Shown: positions 1 through 7,960 of the stretch, piece by piece | Numbering within the stretch: the first letter of the stretch is position 1 | Layout of the letters: each line of letters opens with the position of its first letter | Origin: Trachelipus rathkii | Taxonomy: Eukaryota; Arthropoda; Malacostraca; Isopoda; Trachelipodidae | Length of the DNA: 10,000 nucleotides | NCBI GenBank assembly: GCA_015478945.1 | Contig: JABUQX010065400.1 | Location: 1 to 10,000, forward strand | Direction of reading: 5' to 3' | The notes under the pieces: generated by a model | The model's database searches: none | Told to the model about the DNA's origin: nothing | The model's input: the letters and a program-made list of their open reading frames with translations, nothing else | Program-made: the position numbers and the translations under genes

Positions 1-650
1 TGGTGTATTTATAGAGAGAGGGAATTTAGTGGTGAAACATAGGTCAAGGGTGTTCAAGAATCGGTTGGGACGATCCGGAATGTGCGTAGGTTCTTTAATT
101 AATCAGTTACTCCAGATCGTTGAGAATACCGACTGAATGATTCGGCTTCCTCCCAACTAAATCAGTACGAGAGGAATCCAACAATTCAGTTTTGTGTTGT
201 ACATTGAAATCCCCTAAATAGAGGATCTCAGTATTTGGATGAGAAGATATAACAGTCTCGTGAGAGGTAGTAAGATATTCAAAGAAAGAGTGAAAATCTG
301 ATCTGTTAGGAGAACAGTAGCAGAAGCATAAGAATATTGTAGTAGAAGGAAGAAAGATTTTAAGCCACAGAACATCGAAGTTAGGAGATTCGAGATTCTC
401 GAGACGTGTTAAAGGAATGTTTATATTTACATAGGCACATACTCCAAAAAAGAAAAATAAAAAAATAAGTTATAGTTGGATATATTAAACGAGTTGAAGG
501 ATGAATTCTTAGCCATCTGGGTCTCAGACAAGAGCATAAAATTAGGTTTAGAGTTAGAAAGGTAGTATTCCATGGATGCAGAGTTAGAGTGCAAGCCAAT
601 GATGTTGGTAAAGTCAAAAGAAAGCCACGCCTGTGAAAATCTGCTATCAT
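1..650 (-). pseudogene. LINE endonuclease domain remnant (copy A)
   Basis: This is a broken coding region for the apurinic-like endonuclease (EEP fold) that nicks the target DNA before reverse transcription. The likely start is the ATG at 650-648 (MIADFHRRG...), which matches the ATG of copy B at 9318-9316 (MADLHRCG...). Visible family motifs, in order and in changing frames, are LSETQM with the catalytic Glu (514-525 and just above), the NISNYNLF stretch, YLGDFNVQ (GDFN at 203-214, intact here, GDFI in copy B), and NTLDLCFTT near 30-70. Frameshifts occur after the first 15 or so codons, near 440, and between 60 and 130. The His-containing SDH motif would fall just outside the window. The family assignment is firm; the exact clade is not. 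Confidence 0.8.
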
Positions 651-665
651 ACACGCACACGCAAT

Positions 666-666
<1 letters not shown>

Positions 667-728
<62 letters not shown>
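667..728. repeat. poly(A) run of 62 bases on + strand (poly(T) on element strand)
   Basis: An uninterrupted A tract sits in the LINE copy A leader, directly 5' of the ORF start in element orientation. It is not a retrotransposition tail: it lies at the 5' side of the element and has the wrong strand polarity. The corresponding place in copy B holds a (CA)n array, and a short remnant ACACGCACACGCA survives here at 650-662. Confidence 0.95.
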
Positions 729-730
<2 letters not shown>

Positions 731-1005
731 AAAATAAGGAAAATTTATTCGTACGCTAAAACCAAAATTTTAAAAACGATAAAACCCTATTTACAGAAAA
801 TATCTAAAATATGAATAATCCAGAAAAAGTTTAAAACACTCACGCACTCACACGCTCTCACGAAATTGAGTAAAAAAAAAAAAATACTATTGATCAACTA
901 AAAAAGTAGATAAATCTGTATAAATTATAATAATGGCTGTCAAAATAGGTAAATTTTACGCTAAAGACCAAGTTGGAGAAACGCTAAAAATCTAAGTTAA
1001 AAAGG
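729..1005 (-). other. LINE copy A leader with short repeated units; no gene
   Basis: AT-rich sequence with three related units: ACGCTAAAACCAAAATT near 751, ACGCTAAAGACCAAGTTGG near 958, and ACGCTAAAAATCTAAGTTAAAAAGG near 980. The copy B leader has one such unit near 9446. This suggests sub-repeats in the element's 5' leader, or duplicated copies of that leader. Nothing coding is seen. Confidence 0.5.
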
Positions 1006-1117
1006 AAATCGAGGAAAAAAAAACAACTTGGTACTAGCTATCTATATCGAACTAGATTTATTATTGAATCTAAAAGTTTCTCATAATTTTTCACCCAAAA
1101 GTAAGAAGTATCGGCTA

Positions 1118-1179
1118 AGTATCGGCCATTTTAACCGATACCGATACCGATACCGATACCATCAAAAATGGCCGATACT
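1118..1179. repeat. Perfect 15-bp inverted repeat around a (CCGATA)n core
   Basis: AGTATCGGCCATTTT at 1118-1132 is the exact reverse complement of AAAATGGCCGATACT at 1165-1179, with a 32-base loop made mostly of CCGATA units. It could form a strong hairpin in single-stranded DNA or RNA. Confidence 0.9.
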
Positions 1180-1206
1180 ACCGATACCGATACCGATACC
1201 GATACT
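1135..1206. repeat. (CCGATA)n hexanucleotide repeats, two arrays
   Basis: Two runs of about four CCGATA units each (1135-1160 and 1181-1206) are separated by ATCAAAAATGGCCGATACTA. Further single TATCGG/CCGATA units occur at 1108-1125 and 1205-1213 in both orientations. Confidence 0.9.
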
Positions 1207-1241
1207 ATCGGTACATCCCTACTAATAATAAAATAAGATGC

Positions 1242-2208
<967 letters not shown>

Positions 2209-2417
2209 TCAATTCAAAAATTTTATTCAATACATGGAATTTTTTTACTTTTACTGCGGTTCGTGGTGCGCTTATTTAGGTAGGGTGAGGTGCGTAATAT
2301 CTTTTACTTTCTGGAAAAAAAGAAAAAAAAATTCATTCAACCTCTTTATAGGCGTTTTTCTCAAAAATCCCTTTTTTTCCATATCAGCTGACAAAGTCTA
2401 TTGTGTTGAAAAATTCA

Positions 2418-2419
<2 letters not shown>
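2209..2419. other. Unique AT-rich spacer, no gene seen
   Basis: About 210 bases between two microsatellite blocks. The + frame is open but only because it reads out of the (TAA)n tract into the (TA)n tract; the peptide has no recognisable motif. No tRNA-like fold, promoter or repeat end was recognised. Confidence 0.6.
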
Positions 2420-2497
<78 letters not shown>

Positions 2498-2521
2498 TTT
2501 ATATATATACTATTTACTCTT

Positions 2522-2568
<47 letters not shown>

Positions 2569-2582
2569 CATATATATATATA
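2420..2582. repeat. (TA)n microsatellite, first block
   Basis: TA tracts at 2420-2495, 2501-2509, 2522-2567 (one G at 2535) and 2571-2582, broken by short T-rich spacers. Confidence 0.97.
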
Positions 2583-2676
2583 TTTCATTACAAATACATA
2601 ATATTTATTACTATCATCTACATAGTTAAATATGTTACAATAATAACATATATGCTCCTGCTATATAACTTAATAT

Positions 2677-2707
2677 AATATATATATATATATTTATATA
2701 TTTTATA

Positions 2708-2798
<91 letters not shown>

Positions 2799-2820
2799 TA
2801 ATATATATATATATATGCTA

Positions 2821-2862
<42 letters not shown>
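2677..2862. repeat. (TA)n microsatellite with a short (TG)n, second block
   Basis: TA tracts at 2677-2693, 2718-2796, 2800-2816 and 2825-2862, with TGTGTGTG at 2708-2718. The tracts are self-complementary and so can extrude as hairpins. Lengths here are likely unreliable in any assembly. Confidence 0.97.
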
Positions 2863-2864
<2 letters not shown>

Positions 2865-3560
2865 CGAAGATTCTCGAAGTTTTATTTAGATTGAAAAATG
2901 TGGAATGGTGTCAGACAAGTTTGAAGTGATGACCTTGAAAAAAAATTTGAAATTTTGAAATTAAAATTGAATACTTGATAATACTTGGTACAAATAAAGG
3001 CAACAAAAACAAAACAACGTCATAAACACGATACCTTGGAAACTATTGAGGGACTTCACTTATGATGCACCTAAAAGGTTAAATCTCCCAGGGAATAAAG
3101 ACTTTCAAGATTAGGACAGTGAGGAAGCAGCAAGAGAATAAGTTATTAGTCAATGAAAGTTTTATCAGATAGTCCAGAGAAAACACCACTAAGCCTTGTC
3201 TCTTGAATAATCCGACCAAATGACCAAGTTGATGAACCAAACTCACAAACGAAGTATCCAAATCCAAATGTCAGGTAGAAGATTTTTAAGGATATTATTC
3301 CAACATTGATAATATAATTTAAAATAAATAAACGCATACAACAAAAACTAAATTCAGATTTGTGCCTAGTCCTATAAAGAACAAAAAAAGACAAATAAGT
3401 AATAAAACAACTTACAAAAAAGAAACGAAACAGAAAAGAATAAGCGCAGGCCCCTACTTCGTGAATCGTCCTACAAATTTACGTGAATTTAAATCAAGTA
3501 TATTATAGTTTATTTTTTTTATTTTTTCTCCTTAATCCCATACCAACACCTTTCTCAATT
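2863..3560. other. AT-rich region without a recognisable gene; may contain copia 3' noncoding sequence or LTR
   Basis: The longest open frames (minus strand, 3079-3267 and 3146-3394) give hydrophobic peptides with no family motif and overlap each other, so they are probably chance. The stretch lies immediately downstream of the copia RNase H on the element strand, where the 3' untranslated sequence, polypurine tract and 3' LTR belong. A purine-rich run (minus strand of 3512-3533, GGAGAAAAAATAAAAAAAATA) could be the polypurine tract. No second LTR is in the window for comparison, so LTR borders cannot be set. Confidence 0.4.
3512..3533 (-). promoter_or_regulatory. Candidate polypurine tract of the copia element
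   Basis: A purine-rich stretch (interrupted by T) about 30 bases downstream of the RNase H frame, where Ty1/copia elements carry the plus-strand primer. AT-rich purine runs are frequent here, so this rests mainly on position. Confidence 0.3.
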
Positions 3561-4006
3561 CTAACAGTTTTTTCTATTATTCTTTTTTGTAAGACCATCT
3601 GCTAATTGCAACCTTGAATTTACCCATTCAACTGATTTAATCACTCCATTTTCCATCTTTTCCTTTAAATTAGCTAGTTCTATTCTTAATATTCTATTTT
3701 TTACACCCTTAGTAGAATTTATGCTATCTCTTAAAGATTTACAATCTGTCATAGCTATAATATCCATTTTTTCAAAATCATTGATATTTGTCAATTCCTC
3801 CCACAAATATTTAATGTATTATCCCCATTCAATAGCTTCCACCATGCTCAGGGTTTCTGCCGACAAAGTTGAACTGACCACTCGTTTGGCTACTTTTGAT
3901 TTTCATAACAGAGGACAGATGTTACCTGCAATATCTCTTATCTTTTTACAGTAACCTATCTGTGTCCTTCCCTCGCTCACATTACCAAAAGATGCATCAG
4001 AATATA
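3561..4006 (-). pseudogene. Copia RNase H domain (two in-frame stops)
   Basis: One frame runs from about 4006 to 3561 and encodes the RNase H that degrades the RNA strand during reverse transcription. All four expected acidic residues can be seen: Asp in YSDASFG (3996-3998), Glu in LSAETLS (3855-3857), Asp in MTDCKSL (3744-3746), and Asp in QLADGLTKK (3597-3599). The frame is interrupted by TGA at 3903-3905 (within CPLL*KSKVAKR, where a Trp codon is likely ancestral) and TAA at 3819-3821 (WG*YIKYLWEE). The protein ends shortly after the conserved LADGLTKK tail, as in other copia elements. Upstream of YSDASF a frameshift near 4006-4010 separates it from a LNVGV-like lead-in in another frame. 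The apparent open frame from 3806 is only the part below the second stop. Confidence 0.9.
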
Positions 4007-4210
4007 CTTACCCCGACATTCAACTGCTTTTTAACTTTGGTATTCTCATTTGCATTTCTTCTCTTTTGCTCTTTCAATACGCCAATTAACTCCTGAGTGG
4101 TCTTTCACAGTGGCCCTCTTTCATATTTCTTCACGAAAAAACTCACTTATCAAAAACTAAGGTCGGGTCTAGTATTTTGTGACATCTAAGTTTTAGTACC
4201 TAACAAAGAT
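4007..4210 (-). pseudogene. Degraded connection between copia RT and RNase H
   Basis: About 200 bases where the RT thumb and connection segment should lie. No frame is open across it and the usual motifs of that segment (for example a DISFAV-like stretch) were not recognised. It is shorter than expected for the family, so part is probably deleted. Scraps such as a Lys/Arg-rich ERAKEKKCK peptide near 4050-4080 may be remnants. Confidence 0.45.
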
Positions 4211-4922
4211 CTACATTCTGTCATCTCCTCTTCCACATTTTAACCTTTCATCCTTATCCTCCTTGTGTATTTTTCTTATCATTAATTTATCCCTTGAATA
4301 ACTCTTCTGACCTATAATAATGTCACTGTCTTTCTTGTGTTCCACTTCTATCTCTAAATATTTAAAAACACCGCTTTCTTCTCTACCAACCTTCAGCTCT
4401 TTCTTTATTTCTGATATTATTTTTTCCTCAAACATTTTATTACCGCCATATATAAGATCATCTACATATATTCCCATTATTCCACAAACATCAGCATCCT
4501 CTTCCCATTTAAATATTGTGTTATCTATTTTACTCCTCTTCCTTCCAATTTTCATCAACAGTTCTACCAAACTCTCATACCACTTCCTTATGACATCCCT
4601 TTAAACCCGTATACAGTTTCTTTAGCTTCCATAATTTTAGAGTATTGGCTTCCCCAGGAGGTTTTATCAAAACTTCTCTTTCCATTTCTTTTCCTTGTAA
4701 GTATGCTGTTTTCATATTTATTATTGAAAGTATTATTTTTAACCCTTCTATAGAAAAAGTGGGAGCTTCACAATCTTCTATTCCTAAACAGTCTTTTTCC
4801 ATAAAACCCTTAACCACTAATCTTGCTTTCCATATCTTCCCACCTTCTTTCTCTTTTTGGTAATTGCTCCATCTCGTCCTAAGAATCTTGTGTTGAAGTG
4901 ATTCTAAGTGATCATGTTTCAA
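4211..4922 (-). pseudogene. Copia reverse transcriptase domain (frameshifted, first catalytic Asp lost)
   Basis: RNA-dependent DNA polymerase of the element. The first segment (4922-4575) holds QHKILRTRW, KARLVVKGF (4803-4829), EAPTFSIEGLKIILSII and TAYLQG. The second (4570-4211) holds KIDNTIFKW, YVDD with both catalytic Asp (4457-4468), and FKYLEIEVEH. Around 4590-4615 the frame changes: the TVYGF and DVIRKWYESL signatures lie in two other frames, indicating small indels. The family motif A, normally DVKTA(F/Y)LQG after a Trp-containing stretch, reads INMKTAYLQG here, directly following LKIILSI. About ten codons seem to be missing and the catalytic Asp with them (4716-4724). After about 4300 the similarity fades. 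The polymerase could not have been active. Confidence 0.9.
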
Positions 4923-5263
4923 ACATGTTTATTTTCTTTCCAACTTTTAATCTCATTCTTCTTTGCTTCTTGGATTTTCCTCGCATTCTCTAACTCTTTA
5001 CCTTTGATGTTACCTACTTTATCTTCAATGAAATATGATTCCTCTTTATCTTCCTCCACTTCATATTCCCTTAAGTCAACCCAAAAATCTTCATCAGAAT
5101 CTAAATCCGGAACATTATAAGTACCATCATACTTACCTCCTCTTTTACCTCCCAAACTCATAACTTTTACTCTTCTCCCACCCTCTTCATCACCGTGTCT
5201 TATTCTGTAATTTTTTTCCTTTTCTAATATCCAAACAGACAGTCCCATCACCTTAAAATTCAC
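4919..5263 (-). pseudogene. Copia linker between integrase and RT (charged region)
   Basis: An open stretch of 114 codons rich in Lys, Glu and Asp. Its C-terminal part (KEL...AKKNEIKSW, about residues 88-108) matches the conserved lead-in to copia RT, in which the Trp-containing segment is followed by Q-x-x-I-x-TRW; that continues in another frame at 4890-4860 (QHKILRTRW). So this is the C-terminal end of integrase and the RT lead-in of the same polyprotein, cut by a frameshift near 4915-4925. The middle (DLDSDEDFWVDLREYEVEE) is acidic and not a known domain. The first Met of this frame is not a true start. Confidence 0.75.
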
Positions 5264-5480
5264 CTTCAGCTTATTCCCTCCTTCTTCCTGACAAACTCCT
5301 CCCTCTTCTTCATCTTCATCCTCTCTATCTCTTCTTCCTGCTCCTCTTCATCTTCCTCCTCCTATTCTTCATCTTCTTCTTCAAACACTTCCCTTATCTT
5401 TTCATTTTCTTTTTCTTCTCCTTTCTCACTTACTTTTTGTATTCTCATGTTTATCTTATTAACTTCTCTAATCAAAGCTC
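5264..5480 (-). pseudogene. Glu-rich low-complexity segment of copia pol, one stop
   Basis: Minus-strand reading from about 5480 gives VSEKGEEKENEK... followed by an EEEDEE*EEEDEEEQEEEIER run, with a TAG near 5364. It lies between the integrase C-terminal part and the RT lead-in, where copia polyproteins have a variable disordered linker. On the + strand it is an almost pure pyrimidine tract of CTT/TCC units, so slippage has probably expanded it. Confidence 0.65.
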
Positions 5481-5632
5481 CATGTTTTACCATTACAACT
5501 TTCCCATCTCTTCCGATTATTCTTCCAGGTCCTCTCCATTTTTCTTATAATAGACTTTATCTCCTAATTGGGCTTCATCTATTCTATGGGTTCTAATTTT
5601 ACCTTTTAGAGCCCTCCTTATACGATCTCCAC
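5480..5632 (-). pseudogene. Copia integrase C-terminal (GKDV-type) domain remnant
   Basis: Reading from 5628 gives GDRIRRALKGKIRTHRIDEA..LGDKVYYKK, then after loss of one base in an A run near 5547 the frame continues WRGPGRIIGRDGKVVMVKHG..IREVNKINM. This matches the end of Ty1/copia integrases (R-x-x-x-x-x-x-I-x-x-x-x-x-E-x-x-x-G-D-x-V-x-Y-K, then W-x-G-P-x-x-V-I-G-x-x-x-x-x-x-x-x-H). The piece directly abuts the catalytic-core start at 5632, so the middle of the domain is gone. Confidence 0.85.
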
Positions 5633-6193
5633 ATTCATTATACTGGAGGGTTTCTTATCCTTCAACCATTTTGCCTGACAATAGTGTGTTGCCCAATCCA
5701 CCATAACTAGAAATTTTTCCCCTTCCAGCTCACCTATATCCATCGATAACACCTCATTAAAATGTTTGGCTAGAGGTAAACCCACTATAGGCCTTTCAGG
5801 ATTTCTCTTATATTTTTTACATGTTTCGCAATTACTACAAATCTCCTTTAACGTTTGCAACCTTTCCTTCTTCACCCTCTGATAATCTTCATCTTGATCC
5901 CATGCTTTACAAATCATTTGTTGCAATTTATCAAAAGAGCAATGGCCGAATTGTAAATGTAATCGCAAACAAGCTTTTTTCCATTTTTCCTCATCCAATA
6001 TAGACCTATTTTCCCTAAGTGTTAGCCATACACTCTTCATTTTTCCTTTTTCCCTTAATTTTATTCTTATATGACCTTTCCTATCCATATTAAAAGGTAT
6101 TTTTTCATTTATTATAGAATGGTTACATTCAATATATTTATTTTTAAAATCTATCCTAGACTTTAATTTATCCAAAACTACCGTCCCTACCAA
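5618..6193 (-). pseudogene. Copia protease end and integrase N-terminal part (core truncated)
   Basis: An open frame of 191 codons. Residues 1-35 finish the protease region (VVLDKLKSRIDF). The integrase zinc finger follows: His79 and His84 (HLQFGH) and Cys122 and Cys125 (CETCKKYKR). PERPIVGLPLAKHFNEV then leads to the first catalytic Asp (LSMDIGEL, residue 152, about 5738-5740) and FLVMVDWATHYCQAKWL. After KPSSIMN the sequence jumps to the C-terminal domain, so the second Asp and the catalytic Glu of the DDE triad are absent. The Met at 6193 is not the real start; the frame is open upstream to 6332, with one TGA at 6329-6331 beyond. Confidence 0.92.
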
Positions 6194-6391
6194 CCAAGGT
6201 ATGTTTCCTTCTACTATTTCTGTTTCTAGTAATGCATGCTTATTACCTAGAACAATAGGAATTAAAAATTTCCTATGACACTTATATTCCCTTTCCCCAA
6301 AAACATAAGTAGCTTCTACCTTTTCTCTTCAGATATTCTCATTCCAATTCTTCCTGTTTAAATGAAGATAACCATAGTCTATAAATTCTGC
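6194..6391 (-). pseudogene. Copia protease, C-terminal half
   Basis: In frame with the integrase piece, the minus strand reads AEFIDYGYL...NENI*REKVEATYVFGEREYKCH..FLIPIVLGNKHALLETEIVEGNIPWLVG. This has the pattern of the copia aspartic protease after the active site: a F-G-x-G-like flap segment, an I-P-I strand, and the E-x-x-x-x-x-I-P-x-L-x-G end. TGA at 6329-6331 breaks the frame. The active-site DTG is missing at this end because the LINE inserted here; it is found at 9877-9885. Confidence 0.85.
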
Positions 6392-6468
6392 TTTTTTTTA
6401 ACGGTTATAACCACCGCTCGAGGGCAAAGCCCTATTCAAGGAGAGTGTTACACTCAACAAAATTTCAA
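6392..6468 (-). other. LINE copy B 3' UTR and A tail
   Basis: Short 3' untranslated region following the stop at 6469-6471. It contains the hairpin AGGGC-AAA-GCCCT (6421-6433), the palindrome GGTTATAACC (6403-6412), and a terminal run of eight A (minus strand). The A tail directly abuts copia coding sequence at 6391, giving a precise 3' junction. Confidence 0.8.
6421..6433 (-). promoter_or_regulatory. Candidate LINE 3' stem-loop (template recognition)
   Basis: A perfect 5-bp stem AGGGC/GCCCT with a 3-base loop, about 20 bases before the A tail. Several LINE families need a 3' stem-loop for recognition by their RT; the role here is inferred from position. Confidence 0.45.
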
Positions 6469-7000
6469 CTAACGCAAATTACGCAGATGAGCACAGACGC
6501 TGGCTTTAAAGTGAGGAGATTAAATTCAGTAGGAAACACAGAAGATGGAGAATTCCTGAACAGAGGTGTGGGAAGAGAGAGGCAAAAAGCAGCGAACTGA
6601 AGTCACGGGTTGCTAAGCATCAGCTTTGAGCTCGTGTGCCGACACAGCACCCATTGTGCTACGAGGGCGTCTTAGAGGCGGCACGCGAGTGGAAAGCTCC
6701 CTCGAGCACCTGCCGCTACGGTACCTATAGAGAAAGAGATAAAGCACCAACATCGCGCCACCAAGATAGAGGGTCAAGTGAACTAGAAAGTACAGGACAG
6801 TTTATAAGCCTTTTAGCATTTGACTCGACCCTATCAAAAAGCCGGGTGAAACCTGAGCCACCCCAGATATGAGAGCAGTACTCCATACAAGGGCGGATAG
6901 ACCCTTGTATAACTGAAGTAACTGTGAAGAGGAAAAAAAGTCTCGCAGTCTAAACAGAACTCCCAGTTTCTTTGAGGCCGCCTAGCAACCGTTGTGATGG
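6469..7000 (-). pseudogene. LINE copy B ORF, C-terminal region
   Basis: Downstream of the polymerase core, the family's C-terminal region can be followed across frames: KKLGVLFR-like and FF...Q..LYKGL near 6900-6980, LFDRVESNAKRLINCP (about 6795-6842), DPLSWWRDVGALSLSL, YRYRSGRCSRELSTRVPPLRRPRST (about 6640-6725, alternate frame), and VFPTEFNLLTLK near 6510-6545. It ends at a TAG at 6469-6471 in the frame reading ASVCAHLRNLR. At least four frame changes are needed. It is part of the same broken ORF as the RT domain. Confidence 0.8.
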
Positions 7001-7960
7001 GAGGTTTCCAAGACATTTTTGTTTATGTTAAGGCCAGGATGTTTATTTTGTCAACAGGAGAGACAAGAAGAATCGTCGAAAGAGATAGGAAAGTTAGAAG
7101 ATGTCTTAGAGAGGAGATTTGTAGAAGTTGGGTTTTAAGAATTAAATTTCACAAGGTTGCGACGACCCACCCGGAAATTCTATCCAGATCAGCGAGAATG
7201 GAATCGGAAAGATTAAGACGAGAATCAAAGTAAAAGAAGGAGCAGAATTGAAATGAGTTGAAGAATGAAGGGGGTTGAGTCATCGGCATATGGTGGATAG
7301 AGTTAGATGTGCAGACTTGAGAAGATCATTGAAAAAATGAAAGCAGGAATAAAGTAGAATAAGACAAAGAACCTGAGGAACACACCACTATTGACAGAAA
7401 AAGGAAAAGAAGTCGCCCATCAACAACAGCCGATATTGAGCGATTTGAAGAAAGCTAGACATAAGTAGCAAAGAGAAGGAGGAAATCAAAAGGAGGGGGG
7501 GCTTGGAGAGCAGTGACGCGTGCCATACCCGGTCAAATGCTTTGGATATGTCCAGCGCAGCGCCACCACGCAAGTCTCCCGTAATTCCTGAGGGTGGAAA
7601 ACCATATCTGTTAGATAGGAAAGTATATCACCAGGTAGACCTCGAGCGCCGAAAGCCGGTACTGGCGATCCGGAAAAGAGGAATGAGATTCCAGTGGTCT
7701 AAGAAATGAGAGTTGAGAAGGGTTTCAGAGATCTTAGATAAAGAATACAAGTAAGAGCTATAGGGCGATAGTTAGAAGGATCAGAGCAGCTTCCTTCTTC
7801 GGAATAGGTTGGACATATGCTCGTTCTAACACTGAGGGAAAGTGCTAGTATTGAGGCATAAAGAAAATATAGTTGAAAGAGAGGAGGCACCAGCACAGAA
7901 GCACACTCCCTCAAAACTCAGGGAGGAATGCCATCCGGGCCACCCGCCTTCCCTAACGTT
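7000..7960 (-). pseudogene. LINE copy B reverse transcriptase domain
   Basis: The polymerase that copies the LINE RNA at the nicked target. Motifs in order on the minus strand are GPDGIPP (7921-7941), VLRECASVLVPPL, DPSNYRPIALT (about 7750-7779), GFRRSRST near 7640-7660, motif A LDISKAFDRVWH (7520-7555, both Asp present), a degraded motif B (SGV..PQ near 7355-7390 with frameshift), motif C YADD (7279-7290, intact), and NLVKFNS..TQLL near 7110-7160. The catalytic codons of motifs A and C survive, but the frame shifts between nearly every pair of motifs, so no functional protein could be made. Degradation is by small indels more than stops, typical of an old neutral copy. Confidence 0.88.

Larger units (their letters stand above)
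1..1005 (-). mobile_element. LINE copy A, 5' part (jockey/CR1-like non-LTR retrotransposon), continues past left edge
   Basis: Positions 1-660 align by eye, in the same orientation and with many small indels, to 8678-9320 of LINE copy B; for example both hold TGGTGTATTTATAGAGAGA (1 and 8678). The part from 729 to about 780 also resembles the copy B leader (both have ACGCTAAAACC, near 755 and 9446). Read on the minus strand this is the 5' leader followed by the N-terminal endonuclease region. The reverse transcriptase part would lie left of position 1. The upper limit near 1005 is uncertain: a second leader-like stretch at 980-1003 matches 9446-9470, but sequence between 780 and 950 aligns poorly. 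No target-site duplication could be seen. Confidence 0.8.
1100..1224. mobile_element. Possible terminus of a non-autonomous DNA transposon (hAT-like)
   Basis: On the minus strand the block begins TAGGGATGTACCGATAGTATCGG (1224 downwards) and runs into CCGATA/TATCGG subterminal repeats. Terminal TAGGGATGTA-type sequences followed by short subterminal repeats are known from hAT-like elements of animals. Only one candidate end is visible: the other end and an 8-bp target duplication were not found, possibly because the flank is microsatellite. Alternatively this is simply a satellite-like hexanucleotide locus. Confidence 0.3.
3561..6391 (-). mobile_element. Ty1/copia retrotransposon, 3' part of pol (interrupted by LINE copy B)
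   Basis: Read on the minus strand, the domain order is protease end, integrase, linker, reverse transcriptase, RNase H. Integrase before RT is diagnostic of Ty1/copia rather than gypsy elements. Wording of the motifs (KARLVVKGF, TAYLQG, YVDD, SAETLS, QLADGLTKK) fits copia and resembles the GalEa group common in crustaceans. The upstream remainder lies at 9853-10000, beyond the inserted LINE. The copy is inactive: two in-frame stops in RNase H, one in protease, several frameshifts, and deletions in integrase and RT. Confidence 0.9.

Noticed and set aside
667..728. Poly(A) tail of a processed retrocopy inserted on the + strand
   Set aside because: The flanks on both sides belong to the same minus-strand LINE leader and ORF, so the run is internal to the element.
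1028..1225. Peptide ending in Arg-Tyr repeats
   Set aside because: Translation of the (CCGATA)n hexamer; no domain.
2403..2678. Ile-Tyr repeat peptide on the + strand
   Set aside because: Translation of the (TA)n microsatellite.
3079..3394. Two overlapping minus-strand open frames as possible host genes
   Set aside because: No recognisable motif and they overlap in different frames; the position suggests copia 3' noncoding sequence.
3146..3560. Copia LTR with defined ends (a TGTTGGAATAATATCC stretch near 3290-3305 resembles a copia LTR start)
   Set aside because: No second LTR in the window, no convincing polypurine tract directly before it, and no matching CA end, so no boundary can be supported.
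3721..5120. Several + strand open frames opposite the copia pol region
   Set aside because: Antisense shadows of the minus-strand copia domains, with Ser/Phe/Leu-rich composition from the reversed Lys/Glu codons.
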